Part shown: in pieces, positions 60,918 to 64,000 of the stretch
How the letters are laid out: each line of letters opens with the position of its first letter
Position numbering within the stretch: position 1 is the stretch's first letter
Origin: JAUMBM01 sp964645715
GTDB taxonomy: Bacteria > Bacteroidota > Bacteroidia > Chitinophagales > Saprospiraceae
Direction of reading: 5' to 3'
NCBI GenBank assembly: GCA_964645715.1
Contig: CAZYAO010000010.1
Span: 1 to 64,000, forward strand
DNA: 64,000 nt
Made by a program: the position numbers and the translations under genes
Notes under the pieces: generated by a model
The model's input: only the letters and a program-made list of their open reading frames with translations
The model's database searches: none
What the model was told of the DNA's origin: nothing

Positions 60918-60975
60918 TTTTTTGGGGTTATCATAGGGGTATCAGGATCGAAAATGCATCATTGGGATAGATGAG

Positions 60976-61031
60976 GTTGCCTCAGGCTACTCTTTGGCAG
61001 CCATTACTACCAGAGAGTAGCCTGAGGCAAC
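60976..61031. terminator. Long intergenic inverted repeat, CTCTTTGGC family
   Basis: 22-bp arms 60976-60997 and 61010-61031 with one T-G wobble at the same position as in the 55.9-kb hairpin; loop CAGCCATTACTA. Followed by AGCTACTG, no T run. Between yqeY and the DUF2807 gene. Confidence 0.6.
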
Positions 61032-61071
61032 AGCTACTGTATTGTTCATTTTCTAACAATTCTTCACGAAT

Positions 61072-61755
61072 ATGAAAAATCTGATCCAAACAGCTGCGGC
61101 GTTTGTAGGTCTCCTGTGTCTTCCCTTACTGGCCAATGCGCAGACAACCCGCAGTCTGCAGTCCTTCGACGAAATTGTCATCACCGGCAGGATCGAAATA
61201 GAGCTGATCGCCGGCGAAAGTCCCCAGTTGGTCATACTGGAGTCGCCTGTCAATGAAGACAAAATCAATATCGGCATCAATCGAAATAGTCTGCGCATCA
61301 ATACACTAAGCCAAATCGCCAAAGATGAGGTGGTAAAATTACAACTCACTTATGTCAAGCTCCGCTCCATCAGGGCGCAGGCGGGGGCAGTGGTCAGTCA
61401 TCGCGCTCAACTCACAGGAGACAAGCTCGAACTAAGGCTCGGCAGTGGTGCACAGGCCGATATAACTTTAGCAGTAGAAGTACTCTCCTCCTATGCGGGA
61501 GAGGGCGCAGAACTCCGCATCAAAGGCAGCGCCCAGACACAAGAGGCAATGGCTTCTTCGGGTGGCATCTACGATGCAACGGATCTTTCTACCGTGCGCA
61601 CCTATATACGTGCCAATACTGGCGGCAAGGCCTATGTAACGGCTACTGACTTGCTGGATATTACAGCTAATACCGGCGGAGAGGTCTACTACAAAGGTCA
61701 GCCGAAAGAGAAATACATCAACAGCGTTCTGGGTGGTTCCATCCATCAGATTTAG
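61072..61755 (+). CDS. Head-GIN/DUF2807 exported protein
   Basis: 227 residues with a signal peptide (about 1-23, ending LANAQ), then DUF2807 beta-helix-like repeats: TRSLQSFDEIVITGRIEIELIAGESPQLVIL, VKLQLTYVKLRSIRAQAGAVVSHRAQLTGDKLELRLGSGAQADI, ending with the Gly-rich TANTGGEVYYKGQPKEKYINSVLGGSIHQI. This putative autotransporter-adhesin-like family is common in Bacteroidota; function unknown. Its last 30 bp including the stop are duplicated 55 bp downstream. Confidence 0.9.
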   Translation: MKNLIQTAAAFVGLLCLPLLANAQTTRSLQSFDEIVITGRIEIELIAGESPQLVILESPVNEDKINIGINRNSLRINTLSQIAKDEVVKLQLTYVKLRSIRAQAGAVVSHRAQLTGDKLELRLGSGAQADITLAVEVLSSYAGEGAELRIKGSAQTQEAMASSGGIYDATDLSTVRTYIRANTGGKAYVTATDLLDITANTGGEVYYKGQPKEKYINSVLGGSIHQI

Positions 61756-61813
61756 CCCGTGGCACCGTACGGATGAGGAACTACTGGGTGGTTCTGTCCA
61801 TCAGATTTAGCCC
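61729..61813 (+). repeat. 30-bp direct repeat of the DUF2807 gene 3' end
   Basis: CTGGGTGGTTC.. to ATTTAGCCC occurs at 61729-61758 (final codons and stop of the gene) and at 61784-61813, with two mismatches (CA versus TG). The second copy overlaps the last codons of the convergent deaminase gene, whose stop lies inside it. Confidence 0.85.
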
Positions 61814-62748
61814 TCCCAGGGCTGTATACCTTGCAGTCCCCCGGTATGCACGGCAACCAGCCGGCTGCCGGGGGCAAAGCGCCCTTCCTTCTGTAAACTG
61901 AAAAGCGCATACAAGAGCTTGGCAGTATACACAGGCTCCAGCGGCAGACCAAAGGACTGCTGCAGGTCATCCATAAAAGACAGCAGGTCGGTATTTTTTT
62001 TGGCGTAGCCGCCATGGTGAAAACCGTCAGCGATCTCCCAGTCAGGGCGTGCTGCAGGCACACTTCCCGCTGCCTGCAGAAAAGTATCTACCGCTGCAGC
62101 CATAAACCCTCCCTTGAGCACCGGCACTCCCAGCACGCGCGGCTGCGGCTGCTTTTTTCCCGCCTCCTCAACGCCTAATATCAGGCCGGCCAAGGTGCCG
62201 CCCGTGCCGCAGGCCGTGGCGATCACCTCCGGCCAGCTACCCAGCTGGTCGTGGATTTCACGCGCCAGGGCTGCACAGCCGCGCAGCGCTGCACCATTGC
62301 TCCCCCCTTCGGGTAAAATATACGCACGGGGGTAAAGCGACTGCCAATGTGCTGTATCCTGACTGAGCTGCCGATAGGCGCTGCGGGCAACGAAAATCAA
62401 CGACATACCCGCCGCCGCTGCCCGCCTGAGTGTGGGGCTGTCCATGGGCTCATCGCCGCGTACCACTCCTATGGTAGGAATTCCGAGCCACCGGCCAGCA
62501 CTGGCAAGCGCTGCCAGGTGATTGCTGTAGGCACCCCCAAAGCTGAGCAGTTGCTCATAACCTTCTTCTTTGTATTTCAGTAGATTGTATTTTAATTTGC
62601 GCCATTTATTACCGCAAAAAGGGTCTCCGGGCGCTGGCGCCAGCAGGTCGTCTCGTTTTATAAAAAGCTGCAGGCCGGCAGCCTGCCAGGCGGGATGCCG
62701 CAGCTCGGACAGCGGAGAAGGAGGATGATTGAGCAGAAGATCCCACAT
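61807..62748 (-). CDS. ACC deaminase/D-cysteine desulfhydrase-family PLP enzyme
   Basis: Fold type II PLP enzyme of 313 residues. GNKWRKLKYNL holds the PLP Lys, SFGGAYSNHLAALA the substrate loop and EVIATACGTGGTLAGLI the phosphate-binding Gly loop. It matches the 1-aminocyclopropane-1-carboxylate deaminase/D-cysteine desulfhydrase group. Many bacterial members act as D-cysteine desulfhydrases, so ACC deaminase activity should not be assumed. The start is ATG 62748. Its 3' end lies within the second copy of the DUF2807 3' repeat. Confidence 0.85.
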   Translation of the reverse strand: MWDLLLNHPPSPLSELRHPAWQAAGLQLFIKRDDLLAPAPGDPFCGNKWRKLKYNLLKYKEEGYEQLLSFGGAYSNHLAALASAGRWLGIPTIGVVRGDEPMDSPTLRRAAAAGMSLIFVARSAYRQLSQDTAHWQSLYPRAYILPEGGSNGAALRGCAALAREIHDQLGSWPEVIATACGTGGTLAGLILGVEEAGKKQPQPRVLGVPVLKGGFMAAAVDTFLQAAGSVPAARPDWEIADGFHHGGYAKKNTDLLSFMDDLQQSFGLPLEPVYTAKLLYALFSLQKEGRFAPGSRLVAVHTGGLQGIQPWEG

Positions 62749-63055
62749 GACAAAAACGAGTTACTTATGTTCTATACATACAAGGTACATATATCTAGCT
62801 ATTTTGTCCTGGACACTTGTTCCATATACCTAAAATCTCTTGTCGAACAATTACTTTACCAAAAATTTGCTACCTTTACAACATGTTGATTGTGTTTACA
62901 AACACATACCACTTAATCCTATTGTCCTACAAGAAGACTGGCAGTTCTAGCCTCAGTAGCCTGATTGTCCAATACCGTAAGCTGCACATATAAGTTTGAA
63001 TTCCATGCTGCCATAGCGGTTACAGGTAATTTTTGGAAAATAAACATCCGTTCTT
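62749..63055. other. 307-bp divergent intergenic region upstream of the sigma factor
   Basis: AT-rich, lower in GC than its neighbours. No gene is supported. Sequence such as TTACTTTACCAAAAATTTGC offers no convincing promoter, and I see no clear palindrome. Confidence 0.5.
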
Positions 63056-63673
63056 ATGTATAAAAAGTATCTGGATAAAAAAAAATGTAAGGAAGTAAAT
63101 GATGCCGAAATACTACACGACTACCAAATAGCTTCTGAACTGGACAGGCGGGCAATACAAAACTGCCTCTTTGACAAGTTATTCGATTTATACACCTACT
63201 ATAACGAACGTAAGTACCCGAAACTGGGAAGTGAGGAGGTACTGAGTGCCTACTGTAATGCTCAACTCAAACTGTTTCGAAGCATTGAGGCCGACATTTT
63301 TAGGGCTCAGGCATCGATTAAAACTTATTTCGAGGTTATTCTCAGCCGGGAATGTATTGATTTATTACGAAAGAAGTCGTCTATAATAGTATCAGGACCA
63401 GAAACAATACCTGAAAAGGTTGATGAAAATGCCAATCATGTAGAACACCACATAGCTGCAGAGACGTATGAGCGCAGACTGAACAACCTGCGCGATCTCA
63501 TGGAAAAGCTGAGTGATAAATGCAGGATGATTATCCAGCTCTATCAATACGGGTGTAATTTTGATGAGATTGCTGCAACCCTCAATTACAAGACGTCCGT
63601 CGTTGCAAAAGAGCGTTTTTTTCAATGTAAAAAAAGGTTAATCAGCCTCTATCAGGAGAAGAACTGCGCCTGA
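63056..63673 (+). CDS. ECF-type RNA polymerase sigma factor
   Basis: 205 residues. Sigma region 2 (about 55-115; VLSAYCNAQLKLF, SIKTYFEVILSRECIDLLRKKSS) and region 4 (about 145-200; LMEKLSDKCRMIIQLYQYGCNFDEIAATLNYKTSVVAKERFFQCKKRLISLY) are visible. Matches the ECF sigma-70 group common in Bacteroidota. Codon use is more AT-rich than neighbours. A gene starting 38 bp downstream looks like its anti-sigma factor, so the pair probably forms a signalling unit. Confidence 0.87.
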   Translation: MYKKYLDKKKCKEVNDAEILHDYQIASELDRRAIQNCLFDKLFDLYTYYNERKYPKLGSEEVLSAYCNAQLKLFRSIEADIFRAQASIKTYFEVILSRECIDLLRKKSSIIVSGPETIPEKVDENANHVEHHIAAETYERRLNNLRDLMEKLSDKCRMIIQLYQYGCNFDEIAATLNYKTSVVAKERFFQCKKRLISLYQEKNCA

Positions 63674-63711
63674 TCAGTTAGCCTCTGTTTCAACACCAAA
63701 ATACTCGTGCT

Positions 63712-64000
63712 ATGGAAGATCTTGACGAACCTCTGTTCTGGGAAATTGAAAATTACCTGCACAACCGCATGGATGCTACTCAAAAAGAGGACTTTGAGCG
63801 GCGCCTAAAAAACGACCCCTGGCTCCAGAATACGCTTGCACTCTTTCGGGAAGCAGACAAAGATCTGGATGCTTTCTTTCGGCCGGAAGGCGTCGGGGTT
63901 TCTGCCCGTAAACAGGAGCTCATGGAACGCGGCAGAAACCTGCTGAATCCCAAAAGACAGTCGGGTCGCCATTTTCTTTTCTGGCTTTCAGCCACCGCAG
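63712..64000 (+). CDS. Probable anti-sigma factor, truncated by the window end
   Basis: Partial protein of 96 visible residues, continuing past the window: MEDLDEPLFWEIENYL, DATQKEDFERRLKNDPWLQ, then a basic stretch and the start of a hydrophobic segment (HFLFWLSATA). This resembles the N-terminal helical domain plus transmembrane start of Bacteroidota anti-sigma (FecR-like/zinc-less) proteins, and it directly follows an ECF sigma gene. The identity is inferred from position and pattern. Confidence 0.65.
   Translation, partial: MEDLDEPLFWEIENYLHNRMDATQKEDFERRLKNDPWLQNTLALFREADKDLDAFFRPEGVGVSARKQELMERGRNLLNPKRQSGRHFLFWLSATA

Noticed and set aside
1..64000. CRISPR arrays, tRNA or rRNA genes, prophage or integrase
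   Set aside because: No evenly spaced direct repeats with unique spacers, no cloverleaf tRNA found by eye and no phage or recombinase gene; a covariance-model search would be needed to exclude small RNAs.

Overview
The window looks like chromosomal DNA of an aerobic, carotenoid-pigmented member of the Bacteroidota, most likely the Saprospiria/Chitinophagia side. Evidence: a PorP/SprF-type membrane protein next to an OmpA-family protein (type IX secretion/gliding families), a monocyclic-carotenoid gene set, start-proximal promoters of the Bacteroidota type (TAnnTTTG), very few purine-rich ribosome binding sites, and Bacteroidota-typical families (Nudix regulator, DUF2807, DUF2147, TM2 proteins). 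No rRNA, tRNA, CRISPR array, prophage or transposase was recognised. The sequence is a draft scaffold: four runs of exactly 100 N occur, and two of them are flanked by identical 55-bp copies, so they are overlapping contig ends rather than missing sequence.

Layout. 0-5.5 kb: minus-strand carotenoid cluster crtI-crtB-cruF-crtY, preceded by a diacylglycerol-kinase-like gene. 5.6-9.7 kb: two-gene ABC exporter, beta-carbonic anhydrase and a TetR regulator, separated by strong terminators. 9.8-13.5 kb: PorP/SprF plus a large TPR-PD40-OmpA-DUF1573 protein. 13.7-19.0 kb: glycosyltransferase 9, rhomboid protease, pfkA with an uncharacterised proline-rich protein, thymidine kinase, kdsD. 19.3-31.1 kb: recQ, aroQ, tail-specific protease, rnhB, sucB, recX, a COG2509 flavoprotein, an RlmI-like methyltransferase and a DUF819 membrane protein. 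31.2-33.9 kb: a translationally coupled LolD-like ATPase, a MacB/FtsX-like permease with a histidine-rich repeat, and moaE. 34-42 kb (minus): DUF937, MltD-like transglycosylase, gatA, Nudix regulator, methyltransferase, second rhomboid, mnmG. 42-50.4 kb: universal stress protein, two cyclophilins, a polyphosphate-glucokinase-like ROK protein, kdsA, an outer-membrane barrel, a metallophosphoesterase, a ferredoxin. 50.5-57.7 kb: DUF2147, TM2/TPR protein, CBS protein, DUF5682 protein, tsaB, two ArsR-like regulators. 57.8-64 kb: lspA-pdxA, divergent rsmA-yqeY, DUF2807 protein, ACC-deaminase-like enzyme, and an ECF sigma factor followed by a probable anti-sigma gene cut by the window end.

Most of the window is housekeeping and envelope biology: LPS (kdsD, kdsA, GT9), lipoprotein maturation (lspA), murein turnover (MltD), periplasmic folding and proteolysis (cyclophilins, Prc, rhomboids), tRNA modification and charging (tsaB, mnmG, gatA). 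I found no clear new defence system. The most unusual items are the metal-ligand-rich repeat inside the ABC permease coupled to moaE, a DUF5682 gene with no MoxR/VWA partners nearby, a family of related intergenic inverted repeats (CTCTTTGGC core), two genes whose 3' ends including the stop codon are duplicated just downstream, and a two-copy hairpin element whose only differences lie outside the stems.
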